Assembly (NCBI GenBank): GCA_945787595.1
Contig: CALZJV010000256.1
Span: 1 to 8,417, forward strand
Length of the DNA stretch: 8,417 bases
Direction: 5' to 3'
Source of the DNA: an uncultured Desulfobacterales bacterium
GTDB taxonomy: Bacteria > Desulfobacterota > Desulfobacteria > Desulfobacterales > JAFDCJ01
Shown: positions 1-7,364 of the stretch, in pieces
Numbering within the stretch: position 1 is the first letter of the stretch
Layout: every line of letters begins with the position of its first letter
The notes under the pieces: model-generated
What the model was told of the DNA's origin: nothing
The model's database searches: none
What the model saw: only the letters and a program-made list of their open reading frames with translations
Made by a program: the position numbers and the translations under genes

Positions 1-618
1 ATAGGTATCAGATCTTGTGACATGCGACAGAATACCACAGTCCATATCTGTGGCTTCCAGCAAAGTGGCTCCGGCCCCATCAGAATAGATCATGCCGTCT
101 ACATCATGAGGATCGCATACTCTCGACAACGTCTCCGCTCCGATAACCAATACTTTTTTTGCATCACCGGACTTGATATAATAATCGGCGATTGTCATCC
201 CGTGCAGCCACCCCGGACAGCCAAAGGGAACATCATAAGCAACGGTATAGGGATTTTTGATTCTCAGTTTGTGCTTCACCCTGGACGCGATGGTTGGTAC
301 CATATCGGATTTAATGTTATCGGCCTTAACATCACCAAAATTTTGAGCAACGATAATGTAGTCGAGGCTTTCCCTGTCGATACCATCGAGGGCACATTCG
401 GCAGCCATAAAAGATATATCGGATGCATTCAGATTGTCTTCTACATATCTTCTCTCACGGATACAGGTGATTTCCTGGAGCTTATCGACGATATCCGCGG
501 ATGATTTTGCTATCTTGGTACCATCCGCTTCATAGAAATCGTTGCAAAGAAACTGCCGGTTAGGGACCTTTACGGTCGGAATATAGCTGCCGGTTCCGGT
601 TATAATCGATTTTATCAT
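1..618 (-). CDS. Beta-ketoacyl-ACP synthase III (FabH)-like protein, 5' part only
   Basis: The reverse strand is open from an ATG at 618-616 to the window edge, giving the first 206 residues (MIKSIITGTGSYIP...). The N-terminal TGTGSYIP and the later VLVIGAETLSR and YSDGAGATLLE segments are typical of the KAS III branch of the thiolase fold. These enzymes condense an acyl-CoA starter with malonyl-ACP. The nucleophilic cysteine is expected at C134, in FGCPGW, where the usual E. coli-type motif is ACSGF. From memory, the FGCPGW form with a following DPHD is more typical of Bacteroidota KAS III-like proteins. The catalytic His and Asn would lie beyond the window, as KAS III proteins are usually about 320-360 residues. 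No clear Shine-Dalgarno precedes the ATG. Family membership is secure. Whether it primes general fatty acid synthesis or a specialised polyketide or lipid pathway cannot be told from here. Confidence 0.88.
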   Translation of the reverse strand, partial: MIKSIITGTGSYIPTVKVPNRQFLCNDFYEADGTKIAKSSADIVDKLQEITCIRERRYVEDNLNASDISFMAAECALDGIDRESLDYIIVAQNFGDVKADNIKSDMVPTIASRVKHKLRIKNPYTVAYDVPFGCPGWLHGMTIADYYIKSGDAKKVLVIGAETLSRVCDPHDVDGMIYSDGAGATLLEATDMDCGILSHVTRSDTY

Positions 619-682
619 AATGGATTAAATATAATCAAAAAACCTGCTATTTCAATGATTGGCTACATTTTTTAAGCTTTTA

Positions 683-688
683 ATTATA
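683..688 (-). promoter_or_regulatory. Possible -10 element for the KAS III-like gene
   Basis: The minus strand reads TATAAT here, about 65 bases upstream of the KAS III-like start codon. No good -35 lies at 16-18 bases; TTCGCA at 19 bases is the best available. The interval 619-819 is otherwise AT-rich and shows no coding potential on either strand. A second TATAAT (753-758, minus) also lacks a properly spaced -35. Confidence 0.3.
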
Positions 689-819
689 CCTAAGATGAGC
701 GATTTTATGCGAACAGATAGGCCGATAACTTGATGCAGCAGGGCTTGCAAAAATTATAGGTGTCACTTTGCTTTTCAAATTCTTAGAGAAACCCGTGAAA
801 TCTGCGATATTTGCTGATT

Positions 820-853
820 AAAAAAAGGCTAATCAAATTATTGATTAACCTTT
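820..853 (-). terminator. Rho-independent terminator of the tRNA unit
   Basis: On the minus strand, AAAGGTTAATCAA (853-841) pairs with TTGATTAGCCTTT (836-824) around a UAAU loop. This gives 13 pairs, one of them U-G, and the hairpin runs directly into a tract of seven U (826-820). It begins 10 bases after the CCA of tRNA-Asp, as expected for the end of the tRNA transcript. It is less suited to the plus strand, where the wobble becomes a C-A mismatch and the U tract is short. Confidence 0.9.
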
Positions 854-863
854 CCCCAAAAAA

Positions 864-941
864 TGGCGGGAGCGACGAGACTCGAACTCGCGACCTCCGG
901 CGTGACAGGCCGGCGTTCTAACCAAACTGAACTACGCCCCC
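864..941 (-). tRNA. tRNA-Asp (anticodon GTC)
   Basis: The cloverleaf is complete. The acceptor GGGGGCG pairs with CGCTCCC (one G-U), the D arm contains AGTTTGGTTAG, and the anticodon loop CTGTCAC presents GTC (906-904). The T loop is TTCGAGT, the discriminator base is G, and the CCA end is encoded (866-864). It is the last tRNA before the terminator at 820-853. The unit also contains a decayed copy of this same tRNA (978-1058) and tRNA-Val, all in one direction and probably one transcript. Confidence 0.96.
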
Positions 942-977
942 ATATGTTTTGTAAAGCCATCCCCATTCTGATTTACA

Positions 978-1058
978 GAAAAAATCTCAGGAGACTCGAA
1001 CTCTTAACCTCCCACTCGGAACTGACGGGCCGCTCTGACCAAACTGGACCATGTTGCA
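978..1058 (-). pseudogene. Degenerate tRNA-Asp copy (tRNA pseudogene)
   Basis: This segment aligns along its length with the intact tRNA-Asp at 864-941. The D-arm region matches at 15 of 18 bases, the T-arm region AGGT...TTCGAGTCTC at 17 of 20, and the triplet GTC (1026-1024) sits in the anticodon position. It cannot fold as a working tRNA. The acceptor strands TGCAACA and GAGATTT do not pair, the anticodon arm is about three bases longer with a disrupted stem, the T stem has a mismatch, and the CCA position reads TTC. The simplest reading is a tandem duplicate of tRNA-Asp that has decayed inside the tRNA unit. A functional but unusual tRNA-like RNA is much less likely. Confidence 0.75.
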
Positions 1059-1085
1059 TGTGAAATTTGCTTGAGTCAGCATCGA

Positions 1086-1103
1086 CCACTTGAAGGCAAG
1101 TGG
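1086..1103 (-). other. Hairpin overlapping the tRNA-Val 3' CCA
   Basis: CCACTTG and CAAGTGG form a perfect 7-base-pair stem with a 4-base loop. On the transcript, the first three bases of the stem are the CCA of tRNA-Val (1103-1101). The hairpin is not followed by a U tract, so it does not look like a terminator. In the precursor it would pair the CCA with trailer sequence and could affect 3' processing. Confidence 0.6.
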
Positions 1104-1176
1104 TAGGCGGAACAGGGCTTGAACCTGTGACCCTCGGCTTGTAAGGCCGATGCTCTCCCAACTGAGCTACCCGCCC
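1101..1176 (-). tRNA. tRNA-Val (anticodon TAC)
   Basis: A standard 76-base cloverleaf. The acceptor GGGCGGG pairs with TCCGCCT (G-U pairs at both ends of the stem), and the D arm reads TAGCTCAGTTGGGAGAGC. The anticodon loop CTTACAA gives TAC (1143-1141), the T arm is ACAGG-TTCAAGC-CCTGT, the discriminator is A, and CCA is encoded. The UAC anticodon reads GUA and, by wobble, other GUN codons. It is the first gene of the minus-strand tRNA unit, with a candidate promoter at 1212-1240. Confidence 0.97.
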
Positions 1177-1186
1177 CTAACAACCT

Positions 1187-1210
1187 CCTGGCTTTAATCA
1201 CGAGACCAGG
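1187..1210 (-). other. Small inverted repeat in the tRNA-Val leader
   Basis: CCTGG (1187-1191) and CCAGG (1206-1210) form a 5-base-pair stem with a 14-base loop, 10 bases upstream of the tRNA-Val 5' end. If the promoter at 1212-1240 is used, this lies at the very start of the precursor and would be removed by RNase P. It is too short to assign a role. Confidence 0.3.
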
Positions 1211-1211
1211 A

Positions 1212-1240
1212 TAGCTAACAATTTCAACCCATCTTGTCAA
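1212..1240 (-). promoter_or_regulatory. Candidate sigma-70 promoter of the tRNA-Val/tRNA-Asp unit
   Basis: The minus strand has a perfect -35, TTGACA (1240-1235). At 17 bases spacing the -10 is TAGCTA (1217-1212), a poor match. A better-looking TATCCT at 1213-1208 would need a 21-base spacer. Placement 36 bases upstream of tRNA-Val fits a tRNA promoter. The -35 is convincing and the -10 is not. Confidence 0.5.
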
Positions 1241-1298
1241 GACCAAATTGGCTTTGAATTATTTTTATTGGTAAATTGGGTAACTATCATTGAAGCCC

Positions 1299-1317
1299 AA
1301 AAGTGGTTTACACTTTT
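1299..1317 (-). terminator. Possible weak terminator downstream of lon
   Basis: AAAAGTG and CACTTTT form a 7-base-pair stem with a 5-base loop, roughly 95 bases after the lon stop codon. Only two pairs are G-C, and on the minus strand the U stretch (four) lies within the stem arm and is followed by GGG. On the plus strand the tract is five T. It is the only hairpin-plus-T arrangement I found between lon and the tRNA promoter. Confidence 0.33.
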
Positions 1318-1409
1318 TCTAGTTACTTTTTACATATATTTTTAGTTCGAAAGAAATAACAAAGCTGTGAACTGGTAAATGAAGGATGTCGCAAATTGTA
1401 ATCAGGTCC

Positions 1410-3845
1410 CTATACCAGTGGCCTTGATTTGCTCGAACTTTCGACTGCTATTTCAAAGGGGATATCCACTTTCTTAAAAATAGCTTCCCCTTCCTCCTGG
1501 ATCAAGGCATAACCAAGCACTTCATCCATGTGCTCTACCGGAACGATTTCAAGCTGTTTGGAAATGCTATTGGGAACATCTCGTAAATCTTTTTCGTTTT
1601 CTTTGGGAATAAGAATCTTTTTGATACCTCCACGGTGCGCCGCAATGATTTTTTCTTTCAAGCCGCCGATAGGAAGCACCCGACCGCGCAGGGTAATCTC
1701 ACCGGTCATGGCGATATCGCGGTAGACAGCTCGTTTGGTCAGGGCCGACACCAACGATGTACACATGGAAATACCGGCGGAAGGACCGTCTTTGGGAATG
1801 GCCCCTTCAGGAATGTGGATATGAATGTCATATTCCTTATAAAACTTATCTTCAATCATCAAATTGGCAGCACGGGAACGAACATAGCTCAAGGCCGCCT
1901 GGGCGGATTCCTGCATGACTTCGCCAAGCTTGCCAGTTACGGTCAGTTTTCCTTTACCGGGCATGATCAGGGTTTCAATGAAAAGCAGTTCGCCACCTAC
2001 CTGGGTCCATGCCAGTCCGGTCACCATGCCGACCTGGTCTTTTTCCTCAACCTGTTCCTGGCGGAACCGATAAGGTCCCAGGAATTTTGAAACGGTTTTT
2101 TCGGATACCCTGAATTCGATCTTGCCGGTTTCTTTCAAGACTTCACGGGCCAGCTTGCGACATACCGAAGAAATTTCTCGCTCAAGGTTTCTGACGCCGG
2201 CTTCACGGGTATAGCGCCGGATAAGTGTCATAATCGAATTTTTCGAAAAGGAAACATTTTTATCTTCAAGGCCATTGTTCTTAATCTGTTTAGGAACCAG
2301 AAAGCCCTCAGCGATATGATATTTTTCATATTCGGTGTAGCCGGGCAGCCGAATAATCTCCATACGGTCCTGCAGGGGCAGTGGAATGTCCGGCAACGTG
2401 TTGGCGGTGGTGATAAAAAAGATATCGGACAGGTCATAGTCCATATCCAGGTAATGGTCATTGAAGCTGAAGTTTTGTTCTGGATCCAGAACTTCCAAAA
2501 GGGCTGACGATGGGTCTCCCCTGAAATCCATACTCATTTTATCGACTTCATCCAGGCAAAAAACGGGATTATTGAACCCCGCCTTTTTCAGGGATTGGAT
2601 AATTTTACCCGGCATCGCCCCGATATAAGTCCTGCGATGTCCCCTGATTTCGGCTTCATCCCGAACACCGCCGAGAGAAAGGCGAATATATTCCCGCCCG
2701 GTGGCTCTCGCAATGGATTTGGCCAGCGATGTCTTGCCGACGCCCGGGGGGCCGACAAAACACAGAATCGGGCCACGGATTTTTTTGACCAGGGCTTGAA
2801 CCGCCAAATATTCCAATATGCGTTCTTTAGGTTTCTCGAGTCCGTAGTGATCCTCATCAAGTATCCTCTCGGAGTTGTCGAGATCATCCCCTACTTCGGT
2901 TTTTTCAAACCAGGGCAGACTGATAATCCAGTCGATGTAGTTGCGAACCACCGTGGCCTCAGCCGACATGGGCGTCATCATCTTTAATTTCTTCAACTCC
3001 TGCTCGACTTTTTCGGTAGCCTCCTTGGACATTTTTTTATTTTTTATCTTTTCTTCAAGTTCCTTGATTTCATCGGCCGCTTCATCTTCGGCACCCATCT
3101 CCTTTTTTATGGCGCGCATCTGCTCATTCAAATAATAATTCTTCTGAGTCTTTTCCATCTGTTCCTTAACACGACTTTTAATGCGCTGATCCATCCTGAA
3201 AACTTCGATCTCCATTTTTATCAGACTCAAAAGAAGCGCTATTCTATCGGATAAACTGACCGTTTCCAGGAGCCGTTGCTTGTCTTCGATTTTAAAAGAA
3301 AAATGTGCGGCCACAGTGTCGGCTACCTGGGAAGGATCTGTGATGGCGGATACGTTCGATATCAGTTCCTTGGATATGCTCTTGTTCAACTTGGCATATT
3401 GCTCGAAACCGTCCTGAATAGACCGGCTTAATGCCTCTCCCTCCGCATGAGGCAGCTCGGGGGTATGAATTTTTTTCAGTTCTACCTGAAAAAAATCCTT
3501 ATTATCTATGAATCGGGATATCCTTGCTCGGGTTTTGCCTTCCACCAGTGCTTTTACCGTGCCGTCGGGCAATCGCAGAAGCTGCAGCACTTTGCCGATG
3601 GTTCCCACACCGCTGATATCTTGTTCCCCGGGATTATCAATGCCGGCCTTAATCTGGGTAGCAAGGAACACATTCTTGTCCTTGTTCATCGCATCGGATA
3701 GCGCATTGACAGATTTTTCACGTCCCACAAAAAGGGGCGCTACCATATGGGGAAAGACGACGATATCCCTCAGAGGCAAAAGCGGCAGAAGTAATTTTGA
3801 AGAATCAGGTTCTTCGTCTTTAAAAAATTTCGGAATATTCACCAT
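1410..3845 (-). CDS. lon: ATP-dependent protease Lon (LonA type)
   Basis: Lon is a cytoplasmic homohexameric AAA+ serine protease that degrades misfolded and regulatory proteins. From the start MVNIPKFF it is 811 residues, a normal LonA length. The N-terminal substrate-binding domain opens with [13 protein letters not shown], and a charged helical segment follows (about 215-290). The AAA+ module has Walker A GPPGVGKT (365-372), Walker B FCLDEVDK (429-436) and a probable arginine finger R494 (LQDRME). The proteolytic domain carries the Ser-Lys dyad S689 (PKDGPSAG) and K732 (GLKEK). An in-frame ATG 29 codons upstream (3932-3930) overlaps the best -10 and adds a stretch unlike Lon, so I prefer the ATG at 3845-3843, although its Shine-Dalgarno is weak (AGAGA, 10 bases away). 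The stop is TAG. lon follows clpX on the same strand after 216 bases and probably has its own promoter. I saw no CIRCE element. Confidence 0.97.
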   Translation of the reverse strand: MVNIPKFFKDEEPDSSKLLLPLLPLRDIVVFPHMVAPLFVGREKSVNALSDAMNKDKNVFLATQIKAGIDNPGEQDISGVGTIGKVLQLLRLPDGTVKALVEGKTRARISRFIDNKDFFQVELKKIHTPELPHAEGEALSRSIQDGFEQYAKLNKSISKELISNVSAITDPSQVADTVAAHFSFKIEDKQRLLETVSLSDRIALLLSLIKMEIEVFRMDQRIKSRVKEQMEKTQKNYYLNEQMRAIKKEMGAEDEAADEIKELEEKIKNKKMSKEATEKVEQELKKLKMMTPMSAEATVVRNYIDWIISLPWFEKTEVGDDLDNSERILDEDHYGLEKPKERILEYLAVQALVKKIRGPILCFVGPPGVGKTSLAKSIARATGREYIRLSLGGVRDEAEIRGHRRTYIGAMPGKIIQSLKKAGFNNPVFCLDEVDKMSMDFRGDPSSALLEVLDPEQNFSFNDHYLDMDYDLSDIFFITTANTLPDIPLPLQDRMEIIRLPGYTEYEKYHIAEGFLVPKQIKNNGLEDKNVSFSKNSIMTLIRRYTREAGVRNLEREISSVCRKLAREVLKETGKIEFRVSEKTVSKFLGPYRFRQEQVEEKDQVGMVTGLAWTQVGGELLFIETLIMPGKGKLTVTGKLGEVMQESAQAALSYVRSRAANLMIEDKFYKEYDIHIHIPEGAIPKDGPSAGISMCTSLVSALTKRAVYRDIAMTGEITLRGRVLPIGGLKEKIIAAHRGGIKKILIPKENEKDLRDVPNSISKQLEIVPVEHMDEVLGYALIQEEGEAIFKKVDIPFEIAVESSSKSRPLV

Positions 3846-3864
3846 GGCAATGAAATCTCTACTG

Positions 3865-3918
3865 TTAAGGTTAAAATGTTGGTATCTATTAATGATGGAA
3901 TAACGATTATTTAAGGTT
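3865..3918. repeat. Paired 8-bp direct repeat in the lon leader
   Basis: TTAAGGTT occurs on the plus strand at 3865-3872 and 3911-3918, 46 bases apart start to start. Both copies lie between the proposed lon start site and the lon start codon. They could be binding sites or chance in AT-rich DNA. Confidence 0.35.
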
Positions 3919-3931
3919 CGCCAGCGGATCA

Positions 3932-3960
3932 ATTATAAAAAAACAAATTTAATATGAAAG
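3932..3960 (-). promoter_or_regulatory. Candidate sigma-70 promoter of lon
   Basis: A perfect TATAAT (3937-3932, minus) lies 17 bases downstream of CTTTCA (3960-3955), a 3-of-6 match to TTGACA, with an AT-rich spacer holding seven T. Transcription would begin near 3925, giving a leader of about 80 bases and excluding the upstream ATG at 3932 as the lon start. The weak -35 leaves room for an alternative sigma factor or an activator. Confidence 0.5.
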
Positions 3961-4024
3961 AGCTAGCCGACTCCACTAGGGTAGCCAATGTCTATGACGG
4001 CTGCGAGCGACATCCAAAAATATA

Positions 4025-4050
4025 CAATATTCAATTTTCAATATTCAATT
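4025..4050. repeat. Two tandem 12-bp repeats, 14-bp period
   Basis: CAATATTCAATT occurs twice (4025-4036 and 4039-4050), separated by TT, starting 12 bases downstream of the clpX stop codon. Each unit contains the palindrome AATATT. The remainder of the clpX-lon interval (3961-4024) has no open frame that resembles a gene. Confidence 0.75.
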
Positions 4051-4061
4051 CCAAAGGCCGC

Positions 4062-5306
4062 TCATGCTTGCTTTTTAGTTTGTTCGTATAGCAAAATCGG
4101 GGATTCGTTTTTCAACACGACTTCTTCACCGATGACGCATTCTTTAACATTTTCAGCAGATGGCAGTTCATACATGATATCGAGCATGCAGCTTTCCATA
4201 ATCGCCCGCAACCCCCGGGCACCTGATTTTCGCTTGGTAGCTTCTTTTGCGATAGCCGATAGCGCACTATCGGTCAGCCGCAGGTTAACCCCTTCCATAT
4301 CAAATAGCATTTTAAACTGCTTGAGCAGCGCATTTTTAGGCTCTTTCAGTATCCGGATCAGGGCATCTTCGTTTAATTCACCCAGGGTGGCAATCACCGG
4401 CAGACGTCCTAAAAATTCCGGGATCAGTCCGAATTTGATCAAGTCCTCAGGCTGAACCATTTTCAAAGTTTCACCGATACTCCTCTCTTTCTCTTTGACA
4501 ATCTTGGCGCCGAAACCCATCATTTTAGATCCGGTGCGCCGCTGAATGATTTTTTCAAGACCATTAAACGTCCCACCGCAGAGGAAAAGTATGTTAGAGG
4601 TGTCAACTTTGACAAAATCCTGCTGGGGATGCTTGCGGCCGCCTTTGGGTGGCACGCTGGCGGTGGTGCCTTCGATGATTTTCAATAATGCCTGCTGAAC
4701 ACCTTCTCCGGATACATCGCGGGTAATGGAGGGGTTATCCGTTTTGCTGGCAATCTTGTCAATTTCGTCAATATAAACGATGCCGCGTTTGGCCTTTTCG
4801 ACATCATAATCGGCATTTTGTAGCAAGGAGAGAATAATGTTCTCGACGTCCTCTCCGACATAGCCGGCCTCGGTCAAACTGGTGGCATCCGCAATGGTAA
4901 AGGGAACATTTAAAAACCGTGCCAGCGTCTGGGCCAGCAGGGTTTTGCCGCAGCCGGTGGGGCCGATTAAGAGGATGTTGCTTTTTTGAATTTCGATGTC
5001 ACCGGCACTAATTGGCGCATCGAGGCGCTTGTAATGATTGTAAACCGCAACGGAGAGCACTTTTTTTGCCGCTTCCTGCTCAATGACGTACCCGTCCAAC
5101 TTTCCTTTAATTTCCTTCGGAACCATGATCTGTTCCGAATCTTTGGCATCCTTTTCACTCTCCTCTTCTATGATCTCACTGCAAAGCTGGATGCATTCAT
5201 CACATATGTATACCGCCGGACCGGCAATCAGCTTCCTGACTTCTGATTGATTTTTACCGCAAAAGGAACAAAAGAGATTGTCGTTTTCGTCTTTTTTCTT
5301 TGGCAT
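4062..5306 (-). CDS. clpX: ATP-dependent Clp protease, ATP-binding unfoldase subunit ClpX
   Basis: ClpX is a hexameric AAA+ unfoldase that recognises tagged proteins and translocates them into ClpP. The 414-residue product is normal length. An N-terminal zinc-binding domain has C13, C16, C35 and C38. Walker A is GPTGCGKT (115-122), the pore loop is GYVG (148-151), Walker B is VYIDEID (177-183) and the RKH loop is 224-226. The arginine finger is probably R301 (PEFLGR) and sensor 2 is GARGLR (362-367). The ClpP-docking loop reads MGF (263-265), where many ClpX have IGF or LGF. I start at ATG 5306-5304 (MPKKKDEN) because GGAGA lies six bases upstream. A start 10 codons earlier would overlap clpP and lacks this support. 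Only one base separates the clpP stop from this ATG, which implies translational coupling. The stop is TGA. Confidence 0.98.
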   Translation of the reverse strand: MPKKKDENDNLFCSFCGKNQSEVRKLIAGPAVYICDECIQLCSEIIEEESEKDAKDSEQIMVPKEIKGKLDGYVIEQEAAKKVLSVAVYNHYKRLDAPISAGDIEIQKSNILLIGPTGCGKTLLAQTLARFLNVPFTIADATSLTEAGYVGEDVENIILSLLQNADYDVEKAKRGIVYIDEIDKIASKTDNPSITRDVSGEGVQQALLKIIEGTTASVPPKGGRKHPQQDFVKVDTSNILFLCGGTFNGLEKIIQRRTGSKMMGFGAKIVKEKERSIGETLKMVQPEDLIKFGLIPEFLGRLPVIATLGELNEDALIRILKEPKNALLKQFKMLFDMEGVNLRLTDSALSAIAKEATKRKSGARGLRAIMESCMLDIMYELPSAENVKECVIGEEVVLKNESPILLYEQTKKQA

Positions 5307-5307
5307 A

Positions 5308-5922
5308 TTAAGTCTCCACCGCTTCAATTTTATCAAGGTCGTCCCGATCCGTAATGACGTGATCGATGATGCCGTATTCTCTGGCCTCCTCGCCGGTCAT
5401 AAAAAAATCGCGGTCCGTGTCTCCTTGTATCTTCTCTATTTTCTTGCCGGTATGCTTGACAAGTATCTGATTCAAGGTATCTTTCATGCGCAGAATCTCT
5501 CTGGCTTGGATTTCGATATCGGAAGCCTGTCCCTGGAAACCTCCCATAGGTTGATGGATGAGGATTCTCGAGTTGGGCAGCGAATATCGTTTGCCGTTTG
5601 TTCCGGCCGTCAGTAATACCGCACCCATGCTGGCGGCTTGCCCGATGCACACCGTGGTAATATCCGGCTTGATATACTGCATGGTGTCATACACCGCCAT
5701 TCCGGCGGTGACCAGGCCGCCGGGAGAATTAATGTAAAAATTGATATCCTTGTCAGGGTCTTCGGATTCGAGAAAAAGAAGCTGCGCAATCAATAGATTG
5801 GCAACTTCATCATTCATAGCGGTTCCGAGGAAAATGATTCTGTCTTTGAGCAGTCTTGAATAGATGTCGTAGGCACGCTCTCCCCGGCTGCTTTGCTCGA
5901 TGACCATGGGAATAAGTGGCAC
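5308..5922 (-). CDS. clpP: ATP-dependent Clp protease, proteolytic subunit ClpP
   Basis: ClpP is a serine peptidase that forms a barrel of two heptameric rings and degrades polypeptides fed in by ClpX. The 204-residue product has the full catalytic triad: S98 in GQAASMGA, H123 in LIHQPMGG and D172 in DRDFF. The segment INSPGG (64-69) and the mature N-terminus around [20 protein letters not shown] are classical. E. coli ClpP loses a short propeptide, and the few residues before the conserved core here could be removed likewise. Translation starts at GTG (5922-5920), with AAGGAGG six bases upstream. The internal ATG at codon 6 has no comparable site. The gene lies 72 bases after tig and overlaps the ribosome-binding region of clpX. 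The stop is TAA. Confidence 0.98.
   Translation of the reverse strand: MPLIPMVIEQSSRGERAYDIYSRLLKDRIIFLGTAMNDEVANLLIAQLLFLESEDPDKDINFYINSPGGLVTAGMAVYDTMQYIKPDITTVCIGQAASMGAVLLTAGTNGKRYSLPNSRILIHQPMGGFQGQASDIEIQAREILRMKDTLNQILVKHTGKKIEKIQGDTDRDFFMTGEEAREYGIIDHVITDRDDLDKIEAVET
5313..5317 (-). promoter_or_regulatory. clpX ribosome-binding site
   Basis: GGAGA on the minus strand, six bases before the ATG at 5306-5304 and inside the last codons of clpP. It decides between the 414- and 424-residue readings of ClpX in favour of the shorter one. Confidence 0.85.
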
Positions 5923-5928
5923 AGATGT

Positions 5929-5935
5929 CCTCCTT
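5929..5935 (-). promoter_or_regulatory. clpP ribosome-binding site (consensus)
   Basis: AAGGAGG on the minus strand, six bases before the GTG start of clpP. It is the strongest Shine-Dalgarno in the window. It may offset the weaker GTG codon and help ClpP output within the tig-clpP-clpX transcript. Confidence 0.92.
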
Positions 5936-5994
5936 TTATATATAAGAAGTTGATTAACTAAACCGGAAATACCGCAATTGAAGATTGGCCATAT

Positions 5995-7341
5995 TCAGTC
6001 TTTTGTAGCTGCCGCCTCGTTCTCCATAGCGGCGTCTTCCTCTTTTTGCGCTTCCACCTCCTCGATATTGCTACTATCAATAATAAGCTTGATCGCTTTT
6101 TTTTCAAGTAGAGCGTGTTTGAAATACTCGATCTTGTCCTTGTTTTGATCGTAATAATTTTTAATTTGTTCAAGGGGTTGATTAAAGCTTTGCGACATCT
6201 CCTTTAGCCCGTCTTCCAGTTCATCATCGGAAATGGTCAGGCTCTCCTGATCGATCAATTTGCCGAGCAACAGATGGCGTTTAACCTGTCTGACCGCTGT
6301 GTCACGGTATTTTTCGGCAATAGATTCCCTGGAAAGTCCGATATCCTCCATAGAAATATTCCGCTGGGCAAAAGAACGCTCGGCTTCTTCAATGATCCCT
6401 TCGAGCTCTATATCAACCATGGCGTCCGGCACTTCAAAATTGGAGCGGGAAATCAGTTCTTTGTAAATTTGTTCATGCAATTCTTGTTCCATGCGCTTGT
6501 TGTAGCCCTGTTCCAGGTTATCCGAAATGGCCTTTTTGAGTCCATCAAGACTCTCATATTGGCCGGCTTTTTTGGCAAGCACATCGTCAATATCAGGCAG
6601 CACCTCTTCTCTGATTTCATTGAGGGTAACCTGAAATGAAATATTAAGATCCGCCAATTTTTTGTTAAAATAGTCCTGGGGAAATTTTACTTCAAAATCC
6701 TTTTTATCACCGGGCTTCATGCCGATGAGCTGATCGTCGAAATCCTTAATGATGGGGCCTTCCCCGATTTTCATATTAAAATTCTCTGTTTTGGCGGTTT
6801 CGGGAAACGGCCGGTCTTCTTTGAAACCTTCAAAATCGATTAAAACAAAATCGTCTTTTTGCGCTGGACGCTCTTCTGAAATTTTCTGGTGTTTAGCCAT
6901 GTTTTTTTGCAACATCTTGAGCTGGGCCTCGATTTCCTGATCTAAAACCTTGTAATTTGTGCGTTTTAGGGATAAATCGCGGTATTCGATATCTTCAAGT
7001 TCAGGCGAAATCTCGACTGTGGCGTCATATCGATAAGGTCCTTCAGCCTCCAGTTCAGGAGGGTTAACATTCGGAGTCCCCACGATCTTGAGATCGGTCT
7101 CCTTTAGCGCATCCATAAAGGAGCTTTGGATCAGACTGGAGGTTACATCAGCATGAACATCCTTTTTAAATAGCCGTACTACCACCGACCGGGGTACTTT
7201 ACCGGGCCGAAAGCCTTTGACCTTCGCTTTTTTTCTCAAATTATTGTAAGCCTTGTCCAGTTCTTGAACAACTGTTTCTTCAGGTATTTCAATGTGCAGT
7301 GTCTTTTTAACACTGTTTATATCTTCAACTGAAACTTGCAT
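5995..7341 (-). CDS. tig: Trigger factor, ribosome-associated chaperone and peptidyl-prolyl isomerase
   Basis: Trigger factor binds at the ribosome exit tunnel and protects nascent chains. From the chosen start (MQVSVEDINSV) it is 448 residues, normal for the family. The N-terminal ribosome-binding domain carries the signature GFRPGKVP (43-50). The FKBP-like isomerase domain spans roughly 155-245 (FVLIDFEGF, then a glycine-rich IGEGPIIKDFDDQLIGM). The rest is the helical C-terminal chaperone domain, ending in an acidic, alanine-rich tail (about 426-448). Three ATG codons run in tandem (7347-7339). AAAGGA overlaps the first and sits five bases before the third, so I choose the third; the alternative adds only two methionines. 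The gene starts 23 bases after the CCA of tRNA-Leu, with no terminator between, so both probably share the promoter at 7490-7518. It is the first protein gene of the tig-clpP-clpX run. Confidence 0.98.
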   Translation of the reverse strand: MQVSVEDINSVKKTLHIEIPEETVVQELDKAYNNLRKKAKVKGFRPGKVPRSVVVRLFKKDVHADVTSSLIQSSFMDALKETDLKIVGTPNVNPPELEAEGPYRYDATVEISPELEDIEYRDLSLKRTNYKVLDQEIEAQLKMLQKNMAKHQKISEERPAQKDDFVLIDFEGFKEDRPFPETAKTENFNMKIGEGPIIKDFDDQLIGMKPGDKKDFEVKFPQDYFNKKLADLNISFQVTLNEIREEVLPDIDDVLAKKAGQYESLDGLKKAISDNLEQGYNKRMEQELHEQIYKELISRSNFEVPDAMVDIELEGIIEEAERSFAQRNISMEDIGLSRESIAEKYRDTAVRQVKRHLLLGKLIDQESLTISDDELEDGLKEMSQSFNQPLEQIKNYYDQNKDKIEYFKHALLEKKAIKLIIDSSNIEEVEAQKEEDAAMENEAAATKD

Positions 7342-7346
7342 CATCA

Positions 7347-7352
7347 TCCTTT
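7347..7352 (-). promoter_or_regulatory. tig ribosome-binding site overlapping the first of three ATGs
   Basis: AAAGGA on the minus strand shares its last A with the first ATG of the triple ATG. Only the third ATG (7341-7339) has workable spacing (five bases), which favours the 448-residue trigger factor. Confidence 0.75.
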
Positions 7353-7364
7353 CTGAATTTGAAA

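Noticed and set aside
22..504. 160-codon plus-strand frame at the left edge
   Set aside because: It is the antisense shadow of the KAS III-like gene, whose minus-strand reading has clear family motifs over the same bases.
753..758. Second TATAAT upstream of the KAS III-like gene
   Set aside because: No acceptable -35 lies at 16-18 bases, and it is over 130 bases from the start codon in AT-rich DNA.
863..1161. Short open frames across the tRNA unit on both strands (for example one starting MAGATRLELATSG and one starting MGEHRPYKPRV)
   Set aside because: They are translations through the tRNA genes and the tRNA relic. Peptides of this kind are frequent false calls over tRNAs, and none has a ribosome-binding site.
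3962..3985. Imperfect hairpin GCTA...TAGC as a clpX terminator
   Set aside because: The stem is four pairs plus two across a mismatch, and the nearest T run is about 18 bases further on, inside the lon promoter spacer.
3988..4455. 155-codon plus-strand frame reaching into clpX
   Set aside because: Most of it is antisense to conserved clpX sequence, it has no recognisable motif, and it has no credible ribosome-binding site.
5936..5994. TATATA-containing gap between tig and clpP as an internal promoter
   Set aside because: No -35 fits at normal spacing. The gap is short, and the strong ribosome-binding site is enough to explain clpP translation from the operon transcript.
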